This document shows positions 1-7,667 of a DNA stretch of 64,000 bases, piece after piece. Within the stretch, counting starts at the first letter, position 1; each line of letters starts with the position of its first letter. A model generated the notes under the pieces. That model saw nothing but the letters and a program-made list of their open reading frames with translations, searched no databases and was not told the DNA's origin. This DNA is from Pseudovibrio flavus (GTDB lineage: Bacteria > Pseudomonadota > Alphaproteobacteria > Rhizobiales > Stappiaceae): the NCBI RefSeq assembly GCF_009711345.1, contig NZ_SMMA01000061.1, positions 1-64,000 of the forward strand. Reading direction: 5' to 3'. Position numbers and translations under genes: made by a program.

Positions 1-30
1 TCGCAGGTTCGAATCCTGCTGCTCCGACCA
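1..30 (+). tRNA. 3' end of a tRNA (isotype unresolved)
   Basis: The window opens inside a tRNA: T-arm GCAGGTTCGAATCCTGC, then the acceptor strand and an encoded CCA ending at base 30. The 5' half lies outside the window. The acceptor strand GCTCCGA implies a CGGAGC-type 5' end, common in alphaproteobacterial tRNA-Pro, but the anticodon is not visible, so the isotype is not called. Confidence 0.8.
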
Positions 31-165
31 CTCTCTTCAAAAACCTTAGATGTCTTTCACCAGTTCAGAGCTTTCTTGTTTGCTCGGCATTGACAGGTTC
101 CTTCTCTTCCCCGAAAACATCAGCAGGAATTCTAAGGTTCAACCGCGTATTGAGGCGACCTATTC

Positions 166-471
166 ATGCTTGCAAAGATTTTTCGGCCTTCCAAAACCGC
201 TATGCAATCTGGCAAAGCCAAGACCCAGAATTGGGTTCTGGAATATGAGCCGTCCGTCGCTAAGACCATCGACCCGTTGATGGGCTACACATCCTCCTCA
301 GACATGCGTCAGCAGATCCGCCTCACGTTCGATACCAAGGAATTGGCAATCGATTACGCGCAGCGCCAGAAGATCCCTTTCCGCGTTGTAGAAGAGAAGG
401 TGCGCACCAAGCCACGCCAGTCTTATGCGGATAACTTTCGCTTTGAGCGCACAACTCCGTGGACTCATTAA
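166..471 (+). CDS. ETC complex I subunit (NDUFS4-like accessory subunit)
   Basis: A 101-residue soluble protein recognised as the alphaproteobacterial homologue of the mitochondrial complex I accessory subunit NDUFS4. It opens MLAKIFRPSKTAMQSGKA and has the family features WVLEYEP, a DMRQQIRLTF strand, an AIDYAQRQ helix and a C-terminal YADNFRFER segment close to PWTH. In this family the protein docks on the peripheral arm of NADH:ubiquinone oxidoreductase. The length is typical. It stands alone between two tRNA genes, outside any nuo operon, which is usual for this gene. The ATG at 166 lies about a dozen bases after a GAGG. The family is essentially alphaproteobacterial and mitochondrial, so it supports the taxonomic call. 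Confidence 0.9.
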   Translation: MLAKIFRPSKTAMQSGKAKTQNWVLEYEPSVAKTIDPLMGYTSSSDMRQQIRLTFDTKELAIDYAQRQKIPFRVVEEKVRTKPRQSYADNFRFERTTPWTH

Positions 472-551
472 GATTTCGGATTGAGATTGATCCGTTCCTG
501 CCTTAAGAAGGCACATGTTTTCGCCGCGCCATCAAGCCGCGCGGTTGATGC

Positions 552-628
552 GGCCCCTTAGCTCAGCTGGATAGAGCACCGGCCTTCTAAGCCGACGGTC
601 GCAGGTTCGAATCCTGCAGGGGTCGCCA
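552..628 (+). tRNA. tRNA-Arg (anticodon TCT)
   Basis: A full cloverleaf: acceptor GGCCCCT pairs with AGGGGTC, D-arm GCTC...GAGC, anticodon loop CTTCTAA (anticodon TCT, reads AGA), T-arm GCAGGTTCGAATCCTGC and an encoded CCA at 626-628. Its last 17 bases are repeated imperfectly at 14023-14039, marking it as the integration target of the adjoining island. Confidence 0.95.
612..628 (+). other. Putative attL of the tRNA-Arg island
   Basis: The tRNA-Arg 3' end TCCTGCAGGGGTCGCCA matches TCCTGTAGGGATCGCCA at 14023-14039 in the same orientation, 15 of 17 identical. The left copy keeps the tRNA intact after integration. The crossover point is not determined. Confidence 0.65.
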
Positions 629-690
629 CTACTTTTTTGTCCCATTAAGCTATTGAAATATAAAGACTTTCTATTTTTCATGTAGAAGGT

Positions 691-714
691 TTCGTAGCAG
701 TACTTCGTAGCAGT
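691..714 (+). repeat. Paired island-end boxes, left (integrase arm-site candidates)
   Basis: Two tandem copies of TTCGTAGCAGT spaced by two bases lie 63 bases inside the left repeat. The same doublet occurs at 13938-13961 beside the integrase start, in the same orientation. Paired direct repeats flanking both island ends are typical arm-type binding sites of tyrosine integrases; the binding role is inferred. Confidence 0.6.
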
Positions 715-805
715 AATTTGCTGTTGAAAAGGGTGCGTCCAAAAAAGAGGGTAGAACACACAGAAGGTGGATCCCTCAGAATGTTTCCTGAGAGATCCAT
801 GCCCG

Positions 806-1285
806 TTACTGGCGCGCCTTTCGTTCCCGATTGACTACTTTCTTTGCCATCTCATTTGCTTGCAGGAGCAATTTGCAAGGCTCACTTTTGTAGGGCTTAC
901 ACCAGAAGATGTCTCTACGTTCCCCCATCCCATATAGGAGCTGCCACTCCTTTGGGTTTTTGACGTTTTTCCAGTGCCTCTGTGGCCAAGGACCTTTGCA
1001 GCTTTCGATACCTTCAACCACATAGCCGCTAGAGGTTAGGATGAGTGCAGGTTTGCCGTCGTCGGGCAGGTGTTTAGTAGCCTTTATCACTCCAATCAGT
1101 GCTGTGTGAGGCGCATTACTGTCTATGATGTGCCCTCCATAGAACTCCTGTTGCCCTTCAAAGTCAAAGATAGCGACATGACCACCTATGGAAGGTTTAG
1201 AATGAGTATCGCAAGAGTGTCCGCAATAGACTGTGTAGTAGGGCACGAACTTAAGATGAGCGGGATCGTTTGCACAGTGGTGCAT
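806..1285 (-). CDS. RNase HI-like protein lacking the catalytic carboxylates
   Basis: 159 residues that follow the RNase HI fold in order: a first strand with VYCGHSC (family YTDGSC), GGHVAIFDFEG, the helix SNAPHTALIGVIKA (family NNRMELMAAI), the strand ILTSSGYV (family STDSQYV) and W-rich WPQRHWKNVKNPKEW. All four metal-binding carboxylates are replaced: D10 by Gly22, E48 by Thr61, D70 by Ser85 and D134 by Asn144. It should therefore be unable to cut RNA:DNA hybrids but might still bind them. The ATG at 1285 has AAGGA about ten bases upstream. It follows the helicase-like gene after 31 bases on the same strand, so the two are likely cotranscribed. The fold call is by motif reading; the loss of catalytic residues is directly visible. 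Confidence 0.7.
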   Translation of the reverse strand: MHHCANDPAHLKFVPYYTVYCGHSCDTHSKPSIGGHVAIFDFEGQQEFYGGHIIDSNAPHTALIGVIKATKHLPDDGKPALILTSSGYVVEGIESCKGPWPQRHWKNVKNPKEWQLLYGMGERRDIFWCKPYKSEPCKLLLQANEMAKKVVNRERKARQ

Positions 1286-1316
1286 TAATGTAGTCCTTAG
1301 AATGTTGAAGAGGTTT

Positions 1317-2591
1317 TTAGGCGGCTAAAGCCAATGAAGAGGCGTTGGAGGCAGAGAGCCAATCCTTGAAAAGACCTCGCATACGCTGAGAAGGAATGTA
1401 GACCTTGATGTCTTCCCCTTTGCGAATACGAGATCGCCAAATCCACTGTAGCATCTCCGAGAGTGCCCATTGGTCTGCATCAATGGAAACACCCTTGTCA
1501 CTCCAGTAAGTTGCGATGACCGGATTTGGCAGCAGGTTAATCAGATAACAAACGAGACTGCGATCCGAGTAGTCGTTGGTTCCCTTGGCGTTGCACGCAA
1601 CGAACCCCTTCGTGTAACCACGCCCTTTAAACGCGCTCTTGTACGGCTGGTAGCAAGTCCACATTAAATCTTGGGAGCGCACTTTTGCCCAATATGAACA
1701 AATCTGCGTCATGCTCTTTTTGAGTTCAGGAGCTAACGCTTTATGATTTTTCTTCAGCCAATTGCCAGACAGCGGATTACTGTTCTTTCTGGTAGCTACC
1801 GCAATGTTGTTATGCGGGCCTTCATAGACATCGATATGACGTTGCAGCCTGCGAATTCCCTCAGCATCACACCCCAGAAACCACGGTAACAATGCGCCTT
1901 GCGACAAAGACATATGCCTGTAGCCAATCCCTGATGCATTCATGTGCGCACATAACCATGAAGCATTGAACATATAGGTCATGATAAAGACCTCTTTGAA
2001 GGCCTCTAGGAACTCGGCAGGCCAACGCCAGAGTAAGGTATTGCGATGCCGGACGATGTTTCCATTGAGGCCCAAAGCTTTGAATTCATTAAATTTTCCG
2101 TTGTATGGAGCATCTTCAGGATCCTGCCAGAGGACATTTTTGGTTTCTGGGTCTACAGACACCAATCCATCATCCTGCAGCAAACGCCAATCACTTTTCT
2201 TTAGATCCTTGTAAATATCTACGCAGCTTAAGACCTCATCCAAGATCAAGGTGTACCCCTGCTGCTTCAATGTCTCCACGACATCTTTGGTGAGACGCAG
2301 GAAAAGCGAGTGTGTTGTTACAATGTTCCGTCCTTCTTCAATCAACTTAAGAAGGTGAAGACCCTTTCTTCCCTCAATAGGCTGAGGGTCTACAAAACGT
2401 AGGTTGGGGCATTGTGCTTTGTAGCGCTTCACTTCCTCAAGTAAGGGAACAACGACTAGGAATTTATGGTCTTCCAAAGAACCATGGAACCGACTGAGCA
2501 GATCGTCTTTGTAGGCTTTATTGATGTGGTTGATGGCATAGGTGGACTTTCCCTCTCCCATGAGGGCGTCAATGATTGTGATGTGAGACAA
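1317..2591 (-). CDS. P-loop helicase-like protein of phage/mobile-element type
   Basis: A 424-residue P-loop NTPase. Walker A is ALMGEGKST at residues 9-17 and Walker B is LILDEVLS. A late SDKGVSIDADQWALSEMLQWIWRSRIRKG-like region, quoted in parts (GVSIDADQ, then WIWRSRIR), resembles helicase motifs V and VI. The architecture recalls compact SF2-like replication helicases of phages and satellites, although no exact family is recognised. The start is uncertain: the annotated start is TTG at 2589-2591 without a strong ribosome site, and the upstream in-frame stretch has no ATG. A well-initiated small frame overlaps its first 136 bases. It lies directly upstream of the RNase H-like gene. A role in island replication or in sensing invader DNA is possible but not shown. 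Confidence 0.65.
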   Translation of the reverse strand: MSHITIIDALMGEGKSTYAINHINKAYKDDLLSRFHGSLEDHKFLVVVPLLEEVKRYKAQCPNLRFVDPQPIEGRKGLHLLKLIEEGRNIVTTHSLFLRLTKDVVETLKQQGYTLILDEVLSCVDIYKDLKKSDWRLLQDDGLVSVDPETKNVLWQDPEDAPYNGKFNEFKALGLNGNIVRHRNTLLWRWPAEFLEAFKEVFIMTYMFNASWLCAHMNASGIGYRHMSLSQGALLPWFLGCDAEGIRRLQRHIDVYEGPHNNIAVATRKNSNPLSGNWLKKNHKALAPELKKSMTQICSYWAKVRSQDLMWTCYQPYKSAFKGRGYTKGFVACNAKGTNDYSDRSLVCYLINLLPNPVIATYWSDKGVSIDADQWALSEMLQWIWRSRIRKGEDIKVYIPSQRMRGLFKDWLSASNASSLALAA

Positions 2592-2773
2592 AATAGGTCT
2601 TTCGTGATACGCAAAGCCAAAGCGGAACTATAGTCTTCTTTTAAGGATCTAGTCCAAAAAGCCTTGATTTTGCTGGGTTTTAGGATGGTTTCGGACTTTT
2701 CTATGGTGATTAAGTCCGAACAGAATTCACCAAACACGATGCAGCTGCATTCCGGTTGGTGGTTAAGCACCAC
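2456..2773 (-). CDS. Possible small leader ORF overlapping the helicase start
   Basis: A 105-codon frame starting GTG at 2773 with a consensus AGGAGG at 2780-2785, six bases upstream, the best translation signal in this region. Only the first 60 or so codons lie outside the helicase gene; the rest overlaps it in another frame. It could be a leader whose translation is coupled to the weak TTG start of the helicase, or the true N-terminus separated by a frameshift. The translated sequence matches nothing I recognise. Confidence 0.3.
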   Translation of the reverse strand: MVLNHQPECSCIVFGEFCSDLITIEKSETILKPSKIKAFWTRSLKEDYSSALALRITKDLFCLTSQSLTPSWERESPPMPSTTSIKPTKTICSVGSMVLWKTINS

Positions 2774-2901
2774 CGAGAACCTCCTAGGCGCATTTCACGC
2801 CCCCTAAGACCAGAACGTTAGACGTTCGGGTCCAATGAGCATTCCGTATGGTCCGACTGAGCTGCCGAGAAGTACCTATATGAAAACCCAATCACTTCCT
2901 C

Positions 2902-3471
2902 CTACGCCTTGCCTTCCTCCAGCTCCTTGGCAATGCGGATCACACTTGCTCTGTTAACCCCTAGCTCCCTCGCTACATGTGTCTTGTTCATGCCGCCTAA
3001 GAGCAACTCCTTGACCTTCTCGCGATCTATAGAAGGCTTTCGGCCCGTGTAGACACCTCTGGCCTTGGCTGCACTGATACCTTCCGCTTGTCTTTGTCTG
3101 ATGATCGCTCGTTCAAACTGAGCCACAGCACCGAGGACACCCAACATCAGGCTGGCGAGAGGATCAGACTGCGGACCAAACGTCTGGCTTTCCTTCAGAA
3201 ACCGAATGGTGACACCTTTGGATGTCATCTCGTCCACTAGTGAATGAAGGTCCGGCAGCGAGCGGGCCAAGCGGTCCATGGAGTGGACAGTCACGTCATC
3301 GCCATCCCTGAGCTTGATCAGCAGCTCCTTTAGCTTTGGTCTTTCCATCGTAGCGCCAGAACACTTGTCGATGAGTATGGCACTCGGTGGGATACCTGAG
3401 CCAACCAAGGCCTCTATCTGTCTGGCTTCATTCTGTTCTTTGGACGAGACACGGGCGTAACCGAACTTCAT
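2902..3471 (-). CDS. Serine recombinase (resolvase/invertase family)
   Basis: About 189 residues from the preferred start. The N-terminal catalytic domain opens MKFGYARVSS, with the nucleophilic serine in the YARVSS motif, and continues with the family segments RPKLKELL, VHSMDRLARS (Arg pair) and GAVAQFERAIIRQRQAEGI. The C-terminal helix-turn-helix contains KTHVARELGVNRASVIR. This is the size of Tn3 resolvases and Hin/Pin invertases. An ATG at 3471 is chosen over the upstream one at 3495 because GGAG precedes it at the proper spacing and the family begins there. It faces away from hsdM, leaving a 425-base intergenic region with an inverted repeat that could be its recombination or operator site. 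Confidence 0.9.
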   Translation of the reverse strand: MKFGYARVSSKEQNEARQIEALVGSGIPPSAILIDKCSGATMERPKLKELLIKLRDGDDVTVHSMDRLARSLPDLHSLVDEMTSKGVTIRFLKESQTFGPQSDPLASLMLGVLGAVAQFERAIIRQRQAEGISAAKARGVYTGRKPSIDREKVKELLLGGMNKTHVARELGVNRASVIRIAKELEEGKA

Positions 3472-3487
3472 TGTAGTCTCCGCAAAG

Positions 3488-3614
3488 TGGTGCAATTGGG
3501 TCGTTGCTCAACAGTAGTGTTACAATTGAATCAAAGATCACCCAAATGCAACATGATTTTCGGCGGATCCTGCGAAGTTGCGGTTGTTACTTATGAGTAT
3601 ACTCAATTGCACCA
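3488..3614. repeat. Inverted repeat between serine recombinase and hsdM
   Basis: TGGTGCAATTG at 3488-3498 is repeated inverted as CAATTGCACCA at 3604-3614, enclosing 105 bases. A third half-like TACAATTGAATC lies inside, and the perfect palindrome GAGTATACTC is at 3595-3604. The repeats sit immediately upstream of the recombinase start. They may be crossover sites, a resolvase-type res site or an operator; the repeats are seen, the function is inferred. Confidence 0.5.
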
Positions 3615-3896
3615 GACAGGAGCGGGGTAGCCTATAGGAGAACAGCGCCACACGAGGGGCGCGGGGGATTCTTGATAGTCTCTCTATAGGAATACGCCCG
3701 CACAGTTTTTGCGAAAATCACCCCTGTGATAAGGGACTTAAGTGCTCATCGGTTGCACGGGCGCTTTTGCCTCTCGGGTCTGCCATCGTTATCCCCGTGA
3801 ATACCTACAGAGCCACGCAGTAGCGCCTTTACAGCCCAGACACTTGCACTAAAGTTGGCCACCAGTTTCTAATCCTGAAGGGTTCCATTTTCAGCC
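3615..3896 (+). promoter_or_regulatory. Upstream region of the hsd operon
   Basis: A 282-base stretch leading into hsdM with no credible ORF. Two similar blocks, CTATAGGAGAACAGCGCC near 3632 and CTATAGGAATACGCCCG near 3686, form an imperfect direct repeat that could bind a regulator. No clear sigma70 promoter can be assigned by eye. Confidence 0.35.
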
Positions 3897-5402
3897 ATGC
3901 GCGTTTCACAAGCAGAGATCAACAAGGCCGCTTGGGGTGCCTGCGATACCTTCCGTGGTGTCGTGGACCCGTCCATTTATAAAGACTACGTCCTCACCAT
4001 GCTGTTCCTCAAATACATCTCAGATGTGTGGAAGGACCACTATGACAAGTTCGTGGCGGAGCATGGCGACGAGCCGGACCTCATTGCAGCCCTCATGGAG
4101 AACGAGGCCTTTGTCCTTCCCGACGGAGCCAGCTTCTACGCCCTATATGAACAGCGCCACCAGCCAGCCAATGGCGAGCGTATCGACAAAGCCTTGAGCG
4201 CCATTGAAGAGGCGAACGGCGCCAAGCTACGCGATGTGTTCCAAGACATTTCTTTCAACTCTAACAAGCTGGGCGATGAGCAGCAGAAGAACGATATCCT
4301 GCGCCACCTGCTGGAGGACTTTGCCAAGGATGCCTTGAATCTGCGCCCATCTCGCGTGGGCAATCTGGATGTGATCGGCGGAGCCTACGAATACCTGATC
4401 TCCCGCTTTGCAGCCACCGCAGGCAAGAAGGCAGGCGAGTTCTATACCCCTGCAGAAGTTTCCGAACTCATGGCAGAACTGGTGGACCCGCAAGAGGGCG
4501 ACGAGATCTGTGATCCCACCTGTGGCTCAGGCTCTTTGCTTATGAAGTGTGGTCGCCAGATCAGCCAGAAGATCGGCAAGAAGGCCTACGCCCTCTATGG
4601 TCAGGAGGCCATCGGCTCCACTTGGGCGCTTGCCAAGATGAACATGTTCCTGCACGGCGAAACCAACCACCAGATCGAATGGGGCGATACCATCCGCAAC
4701 CCGAAACTGCGCACCAAGGAAGACACCTTGCGCAAGTTTGACGTGGTCGTCGCCAACCCGCCGTTCTCGCTGGAAAAGTGGGGCATTGAGCAGGCCGAGA
4801 AAGACCCGTTCAAACGCTTCAGTCGTGGTCTGCCACCAAAGACAAAGGGCGACTACGCCTTCATCACTCATATGGTTGAAACCCTGAAGGAAAACACTGG
4901 CCGCATGGCTGTAGTCGTGCCCCACGGCGTTCTCTTCCGTGGGTCTTCTGAAGGCAAGATCCGCACTGCACTGATTGAAGAGAACCTGCTGGATGCCGTC
5001 ATAGGCCTACCGGAAAAGCTGTTCTTCGGAACGGGCATTCCTGCGGCAGTCCTCGTTTTCAAAAAGAACAAGGCAGATGATACGGTTCTGTTCATTGATG
5101 CCTCCCGCGAATACGTTGAGGGCACCAACCAGAACCAGCTCAGCGAAGCCCACATCGCCAAGATCGTGGCAGCCTACAAGGCACGAGAAACAGCAGACAA
5201 ATACGCCTATGTTGCCAGCTTGGACGAAGTGAAGGAAAACGACTACAACCTCAACATCCCACGTTATGTGGACACCTTCGAGGAAGAAGAAGAGATCGAC
5301 CTTATGACTGTTCGTCAGGAACGCGAGGAGCTGAAGGCCGAAATGTCAGAGCTGGAAGCCAAGATGGACGCATACCTGAAGGAGCTGGGCTATGGTTCCT
5401 GA
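3897..5402 (+). CDS. hsdM: Type I restriction-modification system, methyltransferase subunit
   Basis: A 501-residue N6-adenine DNA methyltransferase subunit. Residues 1-150 form the helical N-terminal domain (HsdM_N). The AdoMet-binding motif I is DPTCGSGSLL and the catalytic motif IV is NPPF in VVVANPPFSLEKW. GEFYTPAEVSELMAELV precedes motif I as in the family. The C-terminal end is acidic and coiled (EEEEEIDLMTVRQEREELKA). The length is usual for the HsdM class with about 500 residues. In the cell it would form an M2S complex with HsdS to methylate host sites and, with HsdR, restrict unmethylated DNA. Its stop overlaps the hsdS start by 11 bases. Confidence 0.96.
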   Translation: MRVSQAEINKAAWGACDTFRGVVDPSIYKDYVLTMLFLKYISDVWKDHYDKFVAEHGDEPDLIAALMENEAFVLPDGASFYALYEQRHQPANGERIDKALSAIEEANGAKLRDVFQDISFNSNKLGDEQQKNDILRHLLEDFAKDALNLRPSRVGNLDVIGGAYEYLISRFAATAGKKAGEFYTPAEVSELMAELVDPQEGDEICDPTCGSGSLLMKCGRQISQKIGKKAYALYGQEAIGSTWALAKMNMFLHGETNHQIEWGDTIRNPKLRTKEDTLRKFDVVVANPPFSLEKWGIEQAEKDPFKRFSRGLPPKTKGDYAFITHMVETLKENTGRMAVVVPHGVLFRGSSEGKIRTALIEENLLDAVIGLPEKLFFGTGIPAAVLVFKKNKADDTVLFIDASREYVEGTNQNQLSEAHIAKIVAAYKARETADKYAYVASLDEVKENDYNLNIPRYVDTFEEEEEIDLMTVRQEREELKAEMSELEAKMDAYLKELGYGS

Positions 5403-6585
5403 TGGGTGGGAGTTAGTGAAGTTAGGGCAAGTAGCTAAAGTGTCCTCTGGTGGTACACCAAGCAGGGCAAAGCCGGAATACTGGGGCGGCACCATTCCAT
5501 GGGTCACAACCGCAGAAATTGATTACAAGGGCATCACGAACACATCTGAGTTCATCACTGAAGCTGGGCTAACGAACTCCTCGGCAAAGCTATTCCCGAC
5601 TGGAACACTGCTCGTTGCGATGTATGGTCAGGGCAAAACGCGAGGGAAGGTTGGGTACCTCCAGATCAAGGCGACAACAAATCAAGCATGTGCAGCATTC
5701 CTTCCATCGAGCGGGTACAGCTCTCACTACCTTTTTCACGTGCTTAGCTCTAAGTATGGAGAACTTCGCAACCTCTCAAACGATGGTTCTCAAAAGAACT
5801 TAAGTGCATCCCTGCTAAAGGCATACGAAATTGCTCTCCCACCCCTCGCAGAACAGAAGAAGATCGCGGAGATTTTGGGGACTTGGGATCGGGCCATTGA
5901 GGTCGCCGAGAAGCAGCTGAAGAACGCGCAGTCCCAAAAACGCGCCCTCATGCAGCAACTCCTCACCGGCAAACGCCGCCTCAAGGGCTTCGAAAGCAGC
6001 GAGTGGACGGAACCTTGTATCGATGACTGCATAAAGTTCGAGGGTGGAAGCCAACCACCTAAGCAGGTGTTTTCGCCTATAAAACTAGATGGATATGTGC
6101 GTCTAATCCAAATCCGCGATTTCAAGACTGACAAATTTGCAACCTACATACCTAAAGAGTATGCAAAGAACAGTTTCTGTCCTGATGACATCATGATTGG
6201 ACGCTATGGGCCACCTGTTTTTCAGGTCTTTAGAGGTCTCGCTGGTGCTTACAATGTTGCATTAATTAAGGCGATCCCAAAACCTCATGTTGATAAAGAC
6301 TACGCTTACTACTTTCTCTGCACTGAGAACCTCTTTAGGCAGATTGATGCTTTGTCTAGAAGGTCTGCAGGGCAAACCGGCATTGAGATGGATTTTTTAA
6401 AAAACTACCCGATGCCATTGCCAAGCCTACCGGAACAGAAAGCAAACGCAGAGGTGCTAGTTCAAGCTGATCGTTCATTAGCATTGAGCAACGCTAACCT
6501 TGAAAATCTGAAAGCGCAAAAACGCGCCCTCATGCAGCAACTCTTGACGGGCAAGAAGCGGGTTAAGGTGGATGAGGCAGCGTAA
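5392..6585 (+). CDS. hsdS: Type I restriction-modification system, specificity subunit
   Basis: 397 residues with two target-recognition domains and two conserved helical spacers. TRD1 spans about residues 1-150 (GWELVKLGQVAKVSSGGTPS at its start), followed by PPLAEQKKIAEIL and the first spacer. TRD2 follows from about residue 200, ending PSLPEQKANAEVL and the second spacer. Both spacers end in QKRALMQQLLTGK. At DNA level a 27-bp segment is identical at 5935-5961 and 6517-6543, 582 bases apart and therefore in frame. Recombination there would remove TRD2 or exchange it. It recognises the bipartite DNA target for the complex. The start overlaps hsdM, indicating translational coupling. Confidence 0.95.
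   Translation: MVPDGWELVKLGQVAKVSSGGTPSRAKPEYWGGTIPWVTTAEIDYKGITNTSEFITEAGLTNSSAKLFPTGTLLVAMYGQGKTRGKVGYLQIKATTNQACAAFLPSSGYSSHYLFHVLSSKYGELRNLSNDGSQKNLSASLLKAYEIALPPLAEQKKIAEILGTWDRAIEVAEKQLKNAQSQKRALMQQLLTGKRRLKGFESSEWTEPCIDDCIKFEGGSQPPKQVFSPIKLDGYVRLIQIRDFKTDKFATYIPKEYAKNSFCPDDIMIGRYGPPVFQVFRGLAGAYNVALIKAIPKPHVDKDYAYYFLCTENLFRQIDALSRRSAGQTGIEMDFLKNYPMPLPSLPEQKANAEVLVQADRSLALSNANLENLKAQKRALMQQLLTGKKRVKVDEAA
5935..6543 (+). repeat. 27-bp direct repeat inside hsdS flanking TRD2
   Basis: Bases 5935-5961 and 6517-6543 are identical by direct reading; both encode the spacer end QKRALMQQL. The spacing is 582 bases, a multiple of three, so homologous deletion would leave an in-frame hsdS with a single recognition domain. 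Confidence 0.85.
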
Positions 6586-6848
6586 TGGTTAAGCCCAATG
6601 ATCCGTGTTCCCAGTACCAACAGGTTCCTGTAGAAACCTACACAAGCGGCTCTGCGAGGAAGATCCACGTACGTCCAATTGAGGGCCAACCCTATCCGGT
6701 CACCATGAAGGTTGAGTGTTGCAAGGGGATGCGCCAGTCGTTTCCCCTCGGCACTAAGTTCCGCATCTACGCTAAAGAAACCAACCGCCTCGGAGGCAAA
6801 CCCTTCCTCTACAGCCACCACAGCTGGCCCTATGAGGTGGTCCGTTAA
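6585..6848 (+). CDS. Small protein of unknown function in the hsd operon
   Basis: An 87-residue protein whose ATG overlaps the hsdS stop (TAATG), so it is translationally coupled to hsdS. It reads MVKPNDPCSQYQQVP and contains SARKIHVRPIEG, a VECCKGMRQSFPLGTKFRIYAK strand-rich core (quoted in parts) and ends HSWPYEVVR. No membrane segment or signal peptide. The pattern suggests a small beta-rich fold, possibly nucleic-acid binding given its basic strands. No family is recognised. Position suggests an accessory to the type I system. Confidence 0.7.
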   Translation: MVKPNDPCSQYQQVPVETYTSGSARKIHVRPIEGQPYPVTMKVECCKGMRQSFPLGTKFRIYAKETNRLGGKPFLYSHHSWPYEVVR

Positions 6849-7021
6849 ACGTTAGTAGGCCCAAAAGTTCGCGTAATTCAAGTAAAGTCTCAGGGTGAAA
6901 ACTAAGGGAGTGTAAGAGGTTAGGCCAGCCTAATAAGGTATAGACCTCAATATGATCGACAGTAGGAACGTTGATCTATTTGAGCTGAAAAGCACTTTAT
7001 ACCGAGGAGGCGAGTGTCACC

Positions 7022-7603
7022 ATGGATGACGGTGGAGATGGCGTAGGTATATTTTTCGTGATCATCATCATCGCGTTAGCGATTTGGTTCTTCAGACATC
7101 ACGAAAGGGTGCAACAACGGCAACGACAGGAAGAACAGGAACGGGTTCGTAAGAGGTCTGAGGCCTATGAGGAATATGACCAGTACGTATCCCAGAAAAT
7201 ACCAGCTTCCGTTGCTCGCTCTAACGGTGAGTTTCTGAGGGATAACCCGTTACCCTACGGCGAAGATTGGTATGGTGAAGATGTTTCCCCTCTGACCTTC
7301 TATGGGTACCGTGTCGGCAAAACCCGAGGGTTAAGACCCAACGAGCGCAGAGCAATCATTAGCTACGTGATGCGTGCTCGCCTCACTGAACCTTTGGCTC
7401 CAAGCTATCAGCGTGGTTGGGGTGCGCCTCTCAGTTTTCGACGCCGAGAAGCCATTGTCTCACATATTGACAGGCTTGCCGCTCAACGCGTTACACGGCC
7501 GGGCTACGAGGTTGCCGTCTCTGATTGGGAGGAAGATAGTCTGTGGGCAATTGATGCATTGGACGAAGAGATTTCCAAATGGGGACGCTACGACTTTGAG
7601 TAG
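7022..7603 (+). CDS. Membrane-anchored protein of unknown function in the hsd operon
   Basis: 193 residues. After an acidic N-terminus, residues 9-24 form one hydrophobic helix (GIFFVIIIIALAIWFF), followed by a charged, probably coiled segment rich in Gln, Glu and Arg (residues 25-55). The soluble remainder contains YGYRVGKTRGLRPNERRAI, RGWGAPLSFRRREAIVSHI and VSDWEEDSLWAI, suggesting one compact helical domain with a basic face. The protein is probably cytoplasmic-facing and tethered to the inner membrane. GAGGAGG lies upstream of the ATG. It sits between hsdS and hsdR, an unusual place for a membrane protein. Function unknown; a link between restriction and the membrane entry point of DNA is speculation. 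Confidence 0.7.
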   Translation: MDDGGDGVGIFFVIIIIALAIWFFRHHERVQQRQRQEEQERVRKRSEAYEEYDQYVSQKIPASVARSNGEFLRDNPLPYGEDWYGEDVSPLTFYGYRVGKTRGLRPNERRAIISYVMRARLTEPLAPSYQRGWGAPLSFRRREAIVSHIDRLAAQRVTRPGYEVAVSDWEEDSLWAIDALDEEISKWGRYDFE

Positions 7604-7667
7604 CTGCTTCCTATGTGGGAATTTAGTTAGACAGCTGGCATTTTTATTTTGATTCGAGTGATTTACC

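Noticed and set aside
532-759. Minus-strand 75-residue frame
   Set aside because: It is antisense to tRNA-Arg and the attachment region, with no family likeness.
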